A stretch of DNA of 64,000 nt from DASSUW01 sp963811895 (GTDB lineage Bacteria > Actinomycetota > Thermoleophilia > Solirubrobacterales > Solirubrobacteraceae), in the NCBI GenBank assembly GCA_963811895.1, contig CAWETE010000009.1, forward strand, positions 62,001 to 126,000. Direction: 5' to 3'. Positions within the stretch are counted from its first letter, which is position 1, and each line of letters starts with the position of its first letter. The notes under the pieces were generated by a model. It did no database searches. It was given only the letters and a program-made list of their open reading frames with translations, and was not told the DNA's origin. Positions 53,981-63,456 of the stretch are shown here, piece after piece. Made by a program: the position numbers and the translations under genes.

Positions 53981-55990
53981 ATGCGCGCGCTCTCCTTCAT
54001 CGCCCTGATCCTGGGCGTACTACTCATCCCGACCAGCCTTGGCCTGGCCAACCTTGACCATGACCGCAAGGTCTCCGAGACCGAGCGCCGGCTCGAGGCA
54101 GAGACCGGCGAGCACGGCGGCGCGCTCGACGACTACTTCGCCCGCGCCCGGTCGATCGTCCTGCTGACCGCCAACTCGCCGGCATACGCCAACGTCCTGG
54201 CCGAGCCGGGGACCCGCCGGGAGAAGGTCCGCCGGCAGGGCCGCAGCCTGCGCGAGGTGACGCAGAGCCTCGGGTACCTGGAGGAGCTCTACCCGGACAG
54301 CATCGGCGAGGCCTGCTTCATCGATGCCGACGGCGAGGAGCTCGCCCGCGTGGTCCGCGGCGACATCGCGCGGGCCGCCGACCTCTCCACCGAGGAGGAG
54401 AAGGCGTCGTTCTTCGCGCCGACCTTCGCGCTCGACTTCGGGCAGACCCACCAGACGCGGCCGTACGTCTCGCCCGACACCGGCGAGTGGGTCGTGGCCA
54501 ACGCGACACTGATCCCGCAGGCCGACGGCGCCAAGCGGGCGATCGTGCACTTCGAGGTGACGGTCGAGAGCTTCCGGCGCGCGATGGGCGGCACGCAGGG
54601 CGCCGAGCTGCGCGTCGTCGACGGGCAGACCGGCCGCGTGGTCATCGACGGCCGCCGCGAGCAGCGGACCGGCGCGCAGCTGGGATCGCCGGAGGACACG
54701 CGCTTCGTCGCCCTCACGCGCGACGCCGGCACCACGGGGATCACCGAGATCGACGGTCGCAAGGTCGCGTACCGGCGAATCGCACGCCCGGCCGGCAACG
54801 CGAACGACTGGATCGTGCTGGCGTCCGCGACGTCGCCGACCAGCACGTTCGTCTCCACCATGGGGGCGGCGCCGATCGCGATGCTCGCCGTCGCGCTGCT
54901 GATCATCGTCCTGGCCGGCATCTCCGTGCGCGCCTCCCGCCGCGAGCTCGAGCGCCAGGCGACCACCGACTCGCTGACCGGGCTCGGCAACCGCCGCAAG
55001 CTGATGCTCGACCTCGGCCGCGCCGTCAGGACGGCCCGGGCGGACGAGCCGGCCGTGCTGATCCTGTTCGACCTCAACGGGTTCAAGAACTACAACGACA
55101 GCTTCGGCCACCCGGCCGGCGATGCCCTGCTGATGCGCCTCGGGATCAACCTGGCCGAGGCCGTCGCCGGCTTCCGCGGCCAGGCCTACCGGCTCGGCGG
55201 CGACGAGTTCTGCGTGATCGCGAGCGCCAGGCGCCGGCAAGCCGTCGAGCAGGCGGCCTGCGCGGCGCTGTCTGAGGGCGGCGAGGGATTCGCGGTCTCC
55301 ACCGCCTTCGGCTCGGTCGCGATCCCGCACGACACCACAGACGCCACCGAGGCGCTCCGTCTGGCGGACGCGGCCATGTACGCCCAGAAGAACTCGGGTC
55401 GGGCCAGCGCGTCCCGCCAGACCACCGACGTGCTGCTCCGGGCGCTCGCCGAGCGCCATCCGGACCTCGGCGACCATCACGACGGCGTCGCCGAGCTCGC
55501 GGCCGAGGTCGCCGCGCGCCTCGGCATCGACGGCGAGGAGCTGTCGCAGCTGCGGCACGCCGCGGCGCTACACGACGTCGGCAAGGTGGCCATCCCCGAC
55601 GCCATCATCAACAAGCCCTCGTCGCTGACCGACGAGGAGTGGACCTTCATGCGCCGCCACACGCTGATCGGCGAGCGCATCGTCGCCGCGGCGCCGGCGC
55701 TCGGCGGCGCCGCGCGGCTCGTGCGCTCCTCGCACGAGGCCTGGAACGGCCGCGGCTATCCGGATGCGCTGGCGGGCGACGCGATCCCGCTCGGCGCGCG
55801 GATCATCGCCGTCTGCGACGCGTTCGACGCGATGACCTCCGATCGGCCGTACTCAGCGGCGAAGACCGTCGACGAGGCGCTCGCCGAGCTGCAGCGGTGC
55901 GCCGGCACCCAGTTCGATCCCGCGATCGTCGCCGTCTTCGAGGACGTCGCGATCACGCACGCCCAGCGCGCCACGCCTCACGCAGCTTGA
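53981..55990 (+). CDS. Membrane sensor with dCache, GGDEF and HD-GYP domains
   Basis: 669 residues. TM1 (4-22), a dCache-like extracytoplasmic domain (30-290), TM2 (297-320, APIAMLAVALLIIVLAGISV), GGDEF (330-480) with ATTDSLTGLGNRRKL and intact RLGGDEFCVIA, and HD-GYP (490-650) with AALHDVGKVAIPD and HEAWNGRGYPDAL. The HD and GYP motifs are complete. One protein therefore carries both synthesis and hydrolysis of c-di-GMP under an external signal. Its 3' end overlaps the ABC permease gene by 38 bases. Confidence 0.93.
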   Translation: MRALSFIALILGVLLIPTSLGLANLDHDRKVSETERRLEAETGEHGGALDDYFARARSIVLLTANSPAYANVLAEPGTRREKVRRQGRSLREVTQSLGYLEELYPDSIGEACFIDADGEELARVVRGDIARAADLSTEEEKASFFAPTFALDFGQTHQTRPYVSPDTGEWVVANATLIPQADGAKRAIVHFEVTVESFRRAMGGTQGAELRVVDGQTGRVVIDGRREQRTGAQLGSPEDTRFVALTRDAGTTGITEIDGRKVAYRRIARPAGNANDWIVLASATSPTSTFVSTMGAAPIAMLAVALLIIVLAGISVRASRRELERQATTDSLTGLGNRRKLMLDLGRAVRTARADEPAVLILFDLNGFKNYNDSFGHPAGDALLMRLGINLAEAVAGFRGQAYRLGGDEFCVIASARRRQAVEQAACAALSEGGEGFAVSTAFGSVAIPHDTTDATEALRLADAAMYAQKNSGRASASRQTTDVLLRALAERHPDLGDHHDGVAELAAEVAARLGIDGEELSQLRHAAALHDVGKVAIPDAIINKPSSLTDEEWTFMRRHTLIGERIVAAAPALGGAARLVRSSHEAWNGRGYPDALAGDAIPLGARIIAVCDAFDAMTSDRPYSAAKTVDEALAELQRCAGTQFDPAIVAVFEDVAITHAQRATPHAA

Positions 55991-57116
55991 GCGACGAGCC
56001 GGTCCGCAAGATGCCGCCCTCGTAGATCCGGGCGGCGAGCGGGATCAGCGCGAGGCTGGCGCCGATGGTGACGGCCAGCGAGGCGACGATCTCCCACGGC
56101 GGGGCGTCGCCGGTGACGATCCGCGGCGGCATGGTCATCGGCGCGGTCATCGGGATGAAGGCGGTGACGTGGGCGAGCGTGCCGTCCGGGTCCTCGAGCA
56201 CCGCGAAGGAGACGAAGAAGGCGACGAGGATGGTCAGCGTCAGCGGCGTCATCGTCGACTGCAGCTCCTCCTGGCGCGGGACCAGCGCCCCCGCGCAGGC
56301 GAACGCGCAGGCGTAGAACGCGTAGCCGACGATGAACCAGGCCAGCGCGAGCGCGGCGGCGCCGATGATCGCGCCGTCGACGTCGATGGCGCCGGTGACC
56401 TGCGCGGCCACGAGCCCGATGCCGACCGTCAGCAGCAGGTTGCCGAGCCCGAGCAGGCCGATCCCGATCACCTTGCCCGCCAGCAGGTTCTTGGGCCGGA
56501 TCGTCGAGAGGATGACCTCCACCACGCGCGACGCCTTCTCCTCGACCACGCCCGCCGCCACCCAGTAGCCGTAGGTCAGCAGCTGGCCGTAGAGGATGAG
56601 GATCGCGAAGAACGCGACGCCCGCCTTGCCGTCGTCCTCCTCGACGGGCTCGATGGTCGAGACCTCGAGCGGCGCCGGCTGTAGCGCCCGCCGCGCCTCG
56701 TCGGCGCTCAGGCCGGCCTGCTCGAGCGTGTCGGCGGCCCGGATCTGGCGGTTGGCGGCCTGCAGCAGCGTCACGAGCTGGTCGTCCGGTTCCTCATTGG
56801 AGCGGATCTGGTCGTCGGTGACCACGGCGTCGAGCGAGCCGTCGGCAAGCAGGGCGTCCGCCCCCGGCGCCGGGCTGTCGACGCTGCGCGCCTCGATCGT
56901 GACGTCGACCGAGCGGCCAGCCGCCGCGGCTGCCTCGACGACGGCGAGCTCGGTCTCGGTGGAATAGCCCACCGTGTAGCTCTCCTCGTCGCCGCCCACC
57001 AGCGAGGCGATGATGACGACCGCGACGATGATCACGACGTTGATCCCGGTCGAGACGGCGAACGCCTTCTCGCGCAGGCGCTCGCGGATCTCGCGCCGCA
57101 TCACGAGCCAGGTCAT
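55953..57116 (-). CDS. ABC-2 type permease (NatB-like)
   Basis: 387 residues. An N-terminal helix (18-40) after MTWLVMRREIRERLREKAFA, a long extracytoplasmic loop (45-180), then five hydrophobic helices starting at AGVAFFAILILYGQLLTYGY, with VVEEKASRVVEVILSTIRP as the conserved cytoplasmic loop. This matches Na+/drug exporters of the NatAB type. ATG overlaps the ATPase stop (ATGA). Substrate unknown. Confidence 0.9.
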   Translation of the reverse strand: MTWLVMRREIRERLREKAFAVSTGINVVIIVAVVIIASLVGGDEESYTVGYSTETELAVVEAAAAAGRSVDVTIEARSVDSPAPGADALLADGSLDAVVTDDQIRSNEEPDDQLVTLLQAANRQIRAADTLEQAGLSADEARRALQPAPLEVSTIEPVEEDDGKAGVAFFAILILYGQLLTYGYWVAAGVVEEKASRVVEVILSTIRPKNLLAGKVIGIGLLGLGNLLLTVGIGLVAAQVTGAIDVDGAIIGAAALALAWFIVGYAFYACAFACAGALVPRQEELQSTMTPLTLTILVAFFVSFAVLEDPDGTLAHVTAFIPMTAPMTMPPRIVTGDAPPWEIVASLAVTIGASLALIPLAARIYEGGILRTGSSLKLREAWRAGRA

Positions 57117-57988
57117 GCCGCCACCACCTGGCGGAAGAGATCGGTCAGAGTCGGCCGCTCGAGCGCGAAGTAGGTGACCGTGCCGGCGGAGCGCGCCGCG
57201 TCCAGCACCGCTTCGGAGCCGAGCCCGTCGAGCGCGATCAGCAGTCCGCGCGCGCCGCGGTCCACGACCTCGGCGCCCGGCGGCACCCAGTCGTCGCCCG
57301 CGCCCTGCACCTCGACGCGTACGCGCCGGTCGTCGGCGCCGCGGTCGCGCAGCTCCTCGACGTTCCCGGAAGCCACGAGCCGCCCGTCCTTGACGATCGC
57401 CACCGCCTCGCACAGGCGCTCGACGAGCTCGAGCTGGTGCGAGGAGAAGACCACCGGCACGCCGCGTGACGCGTAGTCGGCCAGCACGCCGCTGAGGACG
57501 TCGACTCCGACCGGGTCAAGGCCCGAGAACGGCTCGTCGAGCACCAGCAGCTCCGGTTCGTGGACGAGCGCCGCCGCCAATTGGACGCGCTGCTGGTTGC
57601 CGAGCGAGAGCTCCTCGACGCGGTCACCGGCGCGCTCCGTCAGCCCGAGGCGCTCGATCCAGGCGTCGGCCGCCGCCGGGTCGTCGTGTCCGTGCAGCCG
57701 CGCCAGGTAGATCAGCTGGTCGCGCACCCGCATCTTCGGGTACAGGCCGCGCTCCTCCGGCATGTAGCCGAACCGCCGGCGCATCTCGAAGTCGACCGGC
57801 TTGCCGCGGAACAGCACCTCGCCGCGGTCGGCGGCGAGCACGCCGAGGATGATGCGCATCGTGGTCGTCTTGCCGGCGCCGTTGGGCCCGACGAAGCCGA
57901 ACATCTGCCCCTCGCCGACTGTGAACGAGACGCCGTCGAGGGCGACGACGTCTCCATAGCGGCGCGCGAGATCCCGCAGCTCGAGCAC
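57113..57988 (-). CDS. ABC transporter ATP-binding protein (NatA-like)
   Basis: 291 residues from GTG at 57988. Walker A FVGPNGAGKTTTMRIILG near 35, signature ELSLGNQQRVQLAAALVHEP (LSLGNQQ), Walker B LLVLDEPFSGLDP, H-loop SSHQLELVERL; a C-terminal extension of 80 residues (DDRRVRVEVQGAGDDWVPPG) is typical of DUF4162-bearing ATPases. Drives the permease encoded directly downstream. Follows the SepIVA-like gene by 13 bases. Confidence 0.92.
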   Translation of the reverse strand: MLELRDLARRYGDVVALDGVSFTVGEGQMFGFVGPNGAGKTTTMRIILGVLAADRGEVLFRGKPVDFEMRRRFGYMPEERGLYPKMRVRDQLIYLARLHGHDDPAAADAWIERLGLTERAGDRVEELSLGNQQRVQLAAALVHEPELLVLDEPFSGLDPVGVDVLSGVLADYASRGVPVVFSSHQLELVERLCEAVAIVKDGRLVASGNVEELRDRGADDRRVRVEVQGAGDDWVPPGAEVVDRGARGLLIALDGLGSEAVLDAARSAGTVTYFALERPTLTDLFRQVVAA

Positions 57989-58001
57989 TACCCGAGTTGT
58001 A

Positions 58002-58466
58002 TCAGCCGACTTCGGCGGGCTCGTCGCGGCCCTGCAGCCGCTCGCGCCCGCGCTGCACCGCGGCGATGAACTTCGAGAGGTTGACCTCGAGCGTGTTGAG
58101 GATCTCGTCCGCGTAGTCCTCGGCCCCGAGCCGGATCTCCCGCTCGCGGGCACGCGCCTCGCCGATGATGTCCTCGGCCTGGCGCTCCGCCTCGCGCGTG
58201 ACCTCCTGCTGGGAGACGAGCTGCTGCTGGCGCTCGCGCGCCTCCTTGACGATGCGCTCCGCCTCGCGCTTCGCCTCGGCCAGCATCTCCTGACGCTCCT
58301 TGACGATCCAGCGGGCCTGCTTGATCTCCTCGGGGATCGTGGCCCGCATCTGGTCGAGGATGTCGTAGATCTCCTCCTTGTCCACGCGCACCTGGTCCGT
58401 CAGCGGGACCTGCTTCGCGTTGTGGACCAGATCGTCCAGCTTGTCGATGAGTACCAGGACGTCCAT
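58002..58466 (-). CDS. DivIVA/SepIVA-like coiled-coil protein
   Basis: 154 residues. Opens MDVLVLIDKLDDLVHNAKQV with PLTDQVRVDKEEIYDILDQM, followed by a coiled coil (about 55-130) rich in EAKREAERIVKEARERQQQL-type heptads. The start pattern and the QQLVSQQEV stretch resemble mycobacterial SepIVA, a septum/pole organiser, but this protein is much shorter. Located between coaD and the ABC ATPase gene. A role in envelope growth or division is inference by similarity. Confidence 0.75.
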   Translation of the reverse strand: MDVLVLIDKLDDLVHNAKQVPLTDQVRVDKEEIYDILDQMRATIPEEIKQARWIVKERQEMLAEAKREAERIVKEARERQQQLVSQQEVTREAERQAEDIIGEARAREREIRLGAEDYADEILNTLEVNLSKFIAAVQRGRERLQGRDEPAEVG

Positions 58467-58482
58467 GGCGCTCCCTGTTTCG

Positions 58483-58980
58483 TCAGCGCGCGAGCGCTTC
58501 CTTCAAACGCCGTGCAACCGGCTCTGGGACAAGATCGGAGACGTCGCCGCCGAACGTGGCGATCTCCTTCACTCCGCTCGAGGAGAGAAAACTGTACTGC
58601 GGCGACGCCATCAGGTAGACGGACTCCACGTCTGAGGCCAGTTGGCGGTTGAGCTGATTCATCTCCAGCTCGTACTCGAAGTCGGAGATCGCGCGCAGGC
58701 CCTTGACGATCGCCTTGGCCCCGCGCTGGCGCGCGAACTCGACCACGAGGTTGGAGAACGGCTCCACGCGGACGTTGCCGAGATGGGCGGTCGCCGCCTC
58801 GATGAACTCGATCCGCTCCTCGGCGCTGAACAGCGACGCGCTCTTGCGCACGGAGGCGTTGACGACGGCCACGATCAGCTCGTCGAACATCAGCGAGGCG
58901 CGGGTGATCACGTCGACGTGACCGTGCGTGATCGGGTCGTAGGAGCCGGGGCAGACGGCTATGCGGGGGTCAGGGGCCAT
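58483..58980 (-). CDS. coaD: Phosphopantetheine adenylyltransferase
   Basis: 165 residues. Nucleotidyltransferase motif CPGSYDPITHGHVDVITRAS (near 10-28, HxGH-type THGH) and the C-terminal QYSFLSSSGVKEIATFGGDV. Makes dephospho-CoA in coenzyme A synthesis. Overlaps the rsmD stop (ATGGCCCCTGA), the standard rsmD-coaD pair. The following SepIVA-like gene starts 16 bases further on. Confidence 0.96.
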   Translation of the reverse strand: MAPDPRIAVCPGSYDPITHGHVDVITRASLMFDELIVAVVNASVRKSASLFSAEERIEFIEAATAHLGNVRVEPFSNLVVEFARQRGAKAIVKGLRAISDFEYELEMNQLNRQLASDVESVYLMASPQYSFLSSSGVKEIATFGGDVSDLVPEPVARRLKEALAR

Positions 58981-59503
58981 GGATTCGGATCAGGGTGTCG
59001 CCGTACCGGCGCTCGTCGAGGATAGGAAGGCCGAGCTCGAGCGGGGCACGGCGGTCGCTCTCGGCGACCACCGCCGCGCCGGGAGCCAGCACCGCCGGCA
59101 GCGCCGCCGTGAGCTCGCCTCCCAGACGCCCCGTCAGCCGGTAGGGCGGGTCGAGGAAGACGAGATCGTATTGACGCGCGGCGGCGGATGCGGCTCCGAG
59201 GAAGCGGCGGGCGTCGGAGCGCCGGACCTGAGCCTCGGCGCCGATCGCCTCCAGGTTGGCCCGCACGGCGCGGATCGCGGCCGGCGCGCTGTCCACGAAC
59301 GTCGCCTCGGCGGCGCCGCGCGAGAGCGCCTCGATCCCGAGCGCGCCGGAGCCGGCGAAGAGGTCGAGCACGCGCGCGCCGTCGACGCGCGCGGCCAGCA
59401 CGGAGAACAGCGCCTCGCGCACGCGGTCCGAGGTCGGCCGCGTCGCGTCGCCGGGCGGCGCCTGCAGGCGGCGCCCGCCGTATCGGCCCGCGATCACGCG
59501 CAT
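58970..59503 (-). CDS. rsmD: 16S rRNA (guanine966-N2)-methyltransferase
   Basis: 177 residues from ATG at 59503. Opens MRVIAGRYGGRRLQAPPG; SAM motif VLDLFAGSGALGIEALSRGA near 45 and catalytic motif LVFLDPPYRL (DPPY). Methylates G966 of 16S rRNA. Pairs with coaD. Only 9 bases separate its ATG from the divergent SDR gene start at 59513, leaving almost no promoter space. Confidence 0.95.
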   Translation of the reverse strand: MRVIAGRYGGRRLQAPPGDATRPTSDRVREALFSVLAARVDGARVLDLFAGSGALGIEALSRGAAEATFVDSAPAAIRAVRANLEAIGAEAQVRRSDARRFLGAASAAARQYDLVFLDPPYRLTGRLGGELTAALPAVLAPGAAVVAESDRRAPLELGLPILDERRYGDTLIRIHGP

Positions 59504-59512
59504 ACTGCTCCC

Positions 59513-60259
59513 GTGCCTCTGACCTTGATCACAGGCGCCACCGACGGCCTCGGCCGCGCGCTGGCGCACGAGCTCGTGGCGCGGGGCCACGAAGTCGTCG
59601 TGCACGGCCGGAGCCGCGAGCGCGCCGAGGCGGTGGCGTCCGACATCGGCGGCGCGCAGGTCATGGTGGCCGACTTCGCTCGCCTGGCGGACGTTCGAGG
59701 GCTCGCGGAGCGGGCGCAGGGCATCGACGTACTCGTCAACAACGCGGGCATCATCGCGGCCCAGCGCACGCTCAGCGAGGACGGGATCGAGCTGACCTTC
59801 CAGGTCAACCACCTCGCCGGCTTCCTGCTGACGCTGCTGATGCTGCCGCCGCGCACGGTCAACGTGGCCTCGGTCGGCCAGCGCGCGCCCGACTTCGAGG
59901 ACCTCATGCTCGAGCGGGGCTACGACGGCCTGCTGGCCTACCGCCAGAGCAAGCTCGCCCAGATCATGTTCACGTTCGAGCTGGCCGAGCGCCGCCCGGA
60001 CCTCGTGGTCAACGCGCTGCACCCGGCGTCGCTGATGGACACCAAGATGGCGCGGGAGACGTTCGGCCGCACGCTCACCACGGTCGCCGAGGGGGTCGAG
60101 GCGACCGCGCGCGTGGTCGAGCTCGAGGACGTCAGCGGCCGCTACTTCGACGGCCTGCGCGAGGCGCGCGCCGACCCGGCCGCCTACGACGAGACGGCGC
60201 GGCGGCGGCTGTGGGACGTGTCCGCCGAGCTCACGTCAGCTCCACCCCTCGCTCGCTGA
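59513..60259 (+). CDS. Short-chain dehydrogenase/reductase
   Basis: 248 residues from GTG at 59513. Cofactor motif TGATDGLGRALAHEL, VLVNNAGIIAAQR, VNVASVGQRAP with Ser and YRQSKLAQIMF with the Tyr/Lys pair. Resembles retinol-dehydrogenase-like SDRs. The substrate is unknown. The 3' end overlaps the convergent 118-residue hypothetical gene by 29 bases. Confidence 0.9.
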   Translation: MPLTLITGATDGLGRALAHELVARGHEVVVHGRSRERAEAVASDIGGAQVMVADFARLADVRGLAERAQGIDVLVNNAGIIAAQRTLSEDGIELTFQVNHLAGFLLTLLMLPPRTVNVASVGQRAPDFEDLMLERGYDGLLAYRQSKLAQIMFTFELAERRPDLVVNALHPASLMDTKMARETFGRTLTTVAEGVEATARVVELEDVSGRYFDGLREARADPAAYDETARRRLWDVSAELTSAPPLAR

Positions 60260-60587
60260 GCCAGGCGGTGACCCGCTCGGGCGGGTTCCCGTCGAACTCG
60301 GCGCGCGCGGCGAGGCGCAGCAGGTCCTCCTCGTCGTCGCCGATCTGTTCGGGCCGGTGCCCGAGATAGAGGACGAGCGCCTGCGCCATGACGATGGGCG
60401 GGTCCTCGTCGGCGCCCCACGCCAGCCGCTCCTCGAGGCTGTCCAGCACGCCGCGCACGGGCTCGTCGGCGTCGCCGAACTTGGTCGCCAGCTCGACGAC
60501 GGCGGGGTCCTTGCCCTGCGGGTCGACGATCGCGACGGCCTCGCGGACGAGATCTGAGACGGAGATCAGGCTTCGGTCGGTCGGCAT
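60231..60587 (-). CDS. Hypothetical protein
   Basis: 118 residues, helical, acidic, no membrane segment. Opens MPTDRSLISVSDLVREAVAI and has PIVMAQALVLYLGHRPEQIG and NPPERVTAWLSERGVEL. No motif recognised. It follows the glycolipid-binding-type gene on the same strand by 9 bases, so the two are likely co-transcribed downstream of recG. Confidence 0.7.
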   Translation of the reverse strand: MPTDRSLISVSDLVREAVAIVDPQGKDPAVVELATKFGDADEPVRGVLDSLEERLAWGADEDPPIVMAQALVLYLGHRPEQIGDDEEDLLRLAARAEFDGNPPERVTAWLSERGVELT

Positions 60588-60596
60588 GCGGCGGGT

Positions 60597-61127
60597 CTAC
60601 CCGGAGACCCGCCGCGCAAGCCCGGGATACGTGATCACGAGGCCGTCGGCGTCGAGCACGAGATCGGCCACGAAGCCGTCGGAGCTGAACCGCACGAGAC
60701 CGGGCTCGAGGTGCTCGTAGCGCTGCTCGGACCGGTGGACCTTCAGGTCGGGCAGCGACACCCAGGCGACGGCGAAGTCGACCGCGCCGGGCTGCTCGTG
60801 CAGACGGTGGCGGCGGATCGGCATGAGGTTCGTGAGCGGCGAGAAGGCCAGGTCGCAGTCGAGCGCCCCCTCGAGCTCGGCGGCGTTCTTGACACCGGCC
60901 CACGTGCCCTTGCCGTCGTGGCGCAGCTCGAGCGAGCCGACGCCGCCGACCTGCACGTGCAGCCGCCGCGTGGCCCAGTCGCCGCGCACCTCGAGCTCGT
61001 ACGCGGCGCGGTAGGGGGTCGGCGCCGAGCCCAGCTGGGCGCCGGTGGCGGCCAGCCCGTCGTCGCGCAGCTTCAGCTCACACAGCTCCTGCCGCCAGTC
61101 GGGATCTCCGTTCCAGGCGAGCCTCAC
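60597..61127 (-). CDS. Putative glycolipid-binding protein (PF06475-like)
   Basis: 176 residues. The pattern LEVRGDWATRRLHVQV, GKGTWAGVKNAAELEGALDC followed by LAFSPLTNLMPIRRHRLHEQ, and RYEHLEPGLVRFSSDGFVAD fits the family annotated as putative glycolipid-binding. Predicted all-beta, soluble. The true ligand is uncertain. It starts 8 bases after the recG stop on the same strand. Confidence 0.8.
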   Translation of the reverse strand: MRLAWNGDPDWRQELCELKLRDDGLAATGAQLGSAPTPYRAAYELEVRGDWATRRLHVQVGGVGSLELRHDGKGTWAGVKNAAELEGALDCDLAFSPLTNLMPIRRHRLHEQPGAVDFAVAWVSLPDLKVHRSEQRYEHLEPGLVRFSSDGFVADLVLDADGLVITYPGLARRVSG

Positions 61128-61134
61128 GGCGCCA

Positions 61135-63214
61135 TCATGCCGGGATGGGCTCGAGCGCGTCGGCGCCGAAGGCGGCGACCAGCGCCTCGGCGATCAGCGC
61201 GTGCTCGTGCTGCTCGAGCTGCGGGTCGGCGTCGAGGAGCTCGCGCGCGCGCATCCGCGCCCGCTCGAGCAGCTCGACGTCCTCCGGCAGGCGCGCGAAG
61301 CGGAACGCCTGCAGGCCGGACTGGCGCGTGCCGAGCATCTCCCCCTCGCCGCGCAGCTCGAGGTCGATCTCGGCGAGCTCGAAGCCGTCGCGGTGCTTGG
61401 CCAGCGCACGCAGGCGCGGCGACTCCTTCGGGCCGAACAGCAGGCACAGCGACTCGTGCTCGCCGCGGCCGATCCGGCCGCGCAGCTGGTGGAGCTGGCT
61501 GATGCCGTAGCGCTCGGAGTCCTCGACGAGCATCACCGTGGCGTTCGGGACGTCGATGCCGACCTCGATCACCGTGGTGGCGACGAGCACGTCGGCGCCG
61601 CCGGCGGCGAAGGCGGCCATCGCCTCCTGCTTCTCGCGCGGGCGCATCTGGCCGTGCAGGAGCACGACCTCGAACTCCTTCAGCTCGCCGGCCTTCAGCC
61701 GCTCGTACTCGGCGGTGGCGGCGCGCGCCTGCAGCGCCTCGGACTCCTCGACGAGCGGGCAGACGACGAACGCCTGCCGGCCGTGCGCGCAGCTCCTCGC
61801 GGATGCGCTCGTAGGCGCGCGAGCGCTCGGCCTCGGTGGCGCAGACGTGGGTGACGATCGGCCGGCGGCCCGCGGGGAGCTCCTTGAGGACCGTGACGTC
61901 GAGGTCGCCGTAGGCGGTCAGGGCGAGCGTGCGCGGGATCGGCGTGGCGGTCATGTGCAGCACGTGCGGGGCGACGCCGTCCGGCGCCTTGCGGTCGAGC
62001 GCGCGGCGCTGGTTGACGCCGAAGCGGTGCTGCTCGTCGACCACCGCCACGGCCAGGCGGTCGAACTCGACGGCCTCCTCGATCAGCGCGTGGGTCCCGA
62101 CCAGCAGCTTCAGCTCGCCGCTGGCGAGCTTGCCGAGCAGGTCGGCGCGGCGGCCCGCCGGGGTCGAGCCGGTGAGCAGCGCGGCCTGCACCAGCTCGCC
62201 GGGCATCAGCGCCTGCAGCGTGGCGAAGTGCTGCTCGGCGAGCGTCTCGGTCGGCGCCATCAGCGCCGCCTGCGCGCCGGACTCGACCGCGCGCAGCATG
62301 GCGTAGACGGCCACCACGGTCTTGCCGGAGCCGACCTCGCCCATGAGCAGGCGCTGCATCGGCCGGTCGCGCACGAGCTCGTCGTCGACGGCGGCCATCG
62401 CCTTGCGCTGGTCGGCGGTCGGCTCGAACGGCAGCGAGTCCTTCAGCCAGCGGGCGGTCAGCTCGCCGGGCGGCTCGAGCGGCGTCGCCCGCGAGCCCTC
62501 GCGGCGGCGGGCCCGCCTTCGCAGGAGCGCGATCTGGAGCAGCAGCAGCTCGTCATAGGCCAGCCGCCGGCGGCCGCCCTCGTGGTCGCCGAAGTGCGCG
62601 GCGTCGAGCGCGGCCGGCCGGTCCGGCAGCCCGTCGCGCACGCGCATGCGCGCCGGCAGCGGCTCGAGCGCCTCCTGCGCGGCGCCGCGCCACTCGCGGA
62701 CCAGAGCGAGGATCTGGGTCGACGACAGGCCCTCGGTGGCGGGGTAGGTCGCCACGTCGGAGTCGGCCGCGCCGACCGCCTCGCCCGACTCCGCGTGGCC
62801 CTGCACGCGGAAGCGGTTGCGGCCCTCGTACTTGCCGTGGAGCAGCAGCCGCGTCCCGGGCTTGTACTTGCGCTGAAGCCACGGCTGGTTGAAGAACGCG
62901 ACCTTCATCGTGCCGGTCTCGTCGGCCACGACCGCCTCGACCAGCGGCTTCATGCCGCGCCGCCGCACGGGGCGGCTGGTGATCGACCGCACCTCGACCA
63001 CCACCGTCGCCGTCTCCCCCGGGCTCAGCTCGATGATCGTGCGCGACTCCTGGCGGTCGCGCGGCAGGTGCTCGAGCAGGTCGCCGACCGTGTTGAGGCC
63101 GAGCCGCTCGGCCGCTGTGGCCGCCTTCGCCGGCTTGACGTCGAGCGGCGTCTGCAGCCGTGAGGGCCGGGGGTAGCGTGGCGGGCCCGAGGCGTGCAGT
63201 TCCTCATCCGTCAT
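61135..63214 (-). CDS. recG: ATP-dependent DNA helicase RecG, frameshifted in this sequence
   Basis: About 693 residues with one correction. Wedge/OB domain (50-150) with SITSRPVRRRGMKPLVEAVV; helicase motif I MGEVGSGKTVVAVYAML, motif II VVDEQHRFGVNQR, motif III HMTATPIPRTLAL. The frame changes near 61778-61792; downstream is RQAFVVCPLVEES, LHGQMRPREKQEAM, VLVATTVIEVGIDVPNATVM and QLRGRIGRGEHES, all RecG. Both parts are well conserved, so one extra base in the sequence is likely. Restarts stalled forks. Neighbours fakA-like gene and rsmD/coaD, as often seen. Confidence 0.9.
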
Positions 63215-63271
63215 CGGTTGCGAGCTGGCGAAGGCCGTCGGCACTCCGCGCATTCTGGCGGTGTGCCGGGA

Positions 63272-63350
63272 CGAACTTCTGGCATCGAGGGGGCGGGATC
63301 GACCGCCGCCCTGCCGAAACCCTCGCTTCCCTACCCAGCCGGGGTTGGCC
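63272..63350. repeat. Composite inverted-repeat element, partial copy 5
   Basis: The right arm is good: complement of CCCCGGCTGGGTAGGGAAGC then GAGGGTTTC (63316-63348), sharing a 24-base run with the left arm of copy 2. The left end is only CGAACTTCTGGC (63272-63283), similar to the start of copy 4, and no long inner hairpin is visible. It lies between recG and the FakA-like gene. Probably a decayed or shorter version of the element. Confidence 0.6.
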
Positions 63351-63456
63351 GGGGCAACACCACCCACCCGTGGATCACGCGCCGGTCCTCACGCGAGAAC
63401 GCGAACCGAGGACACCGCCTGATCGACCACGACCTCGGGATGCGTGACGAAGTGGA

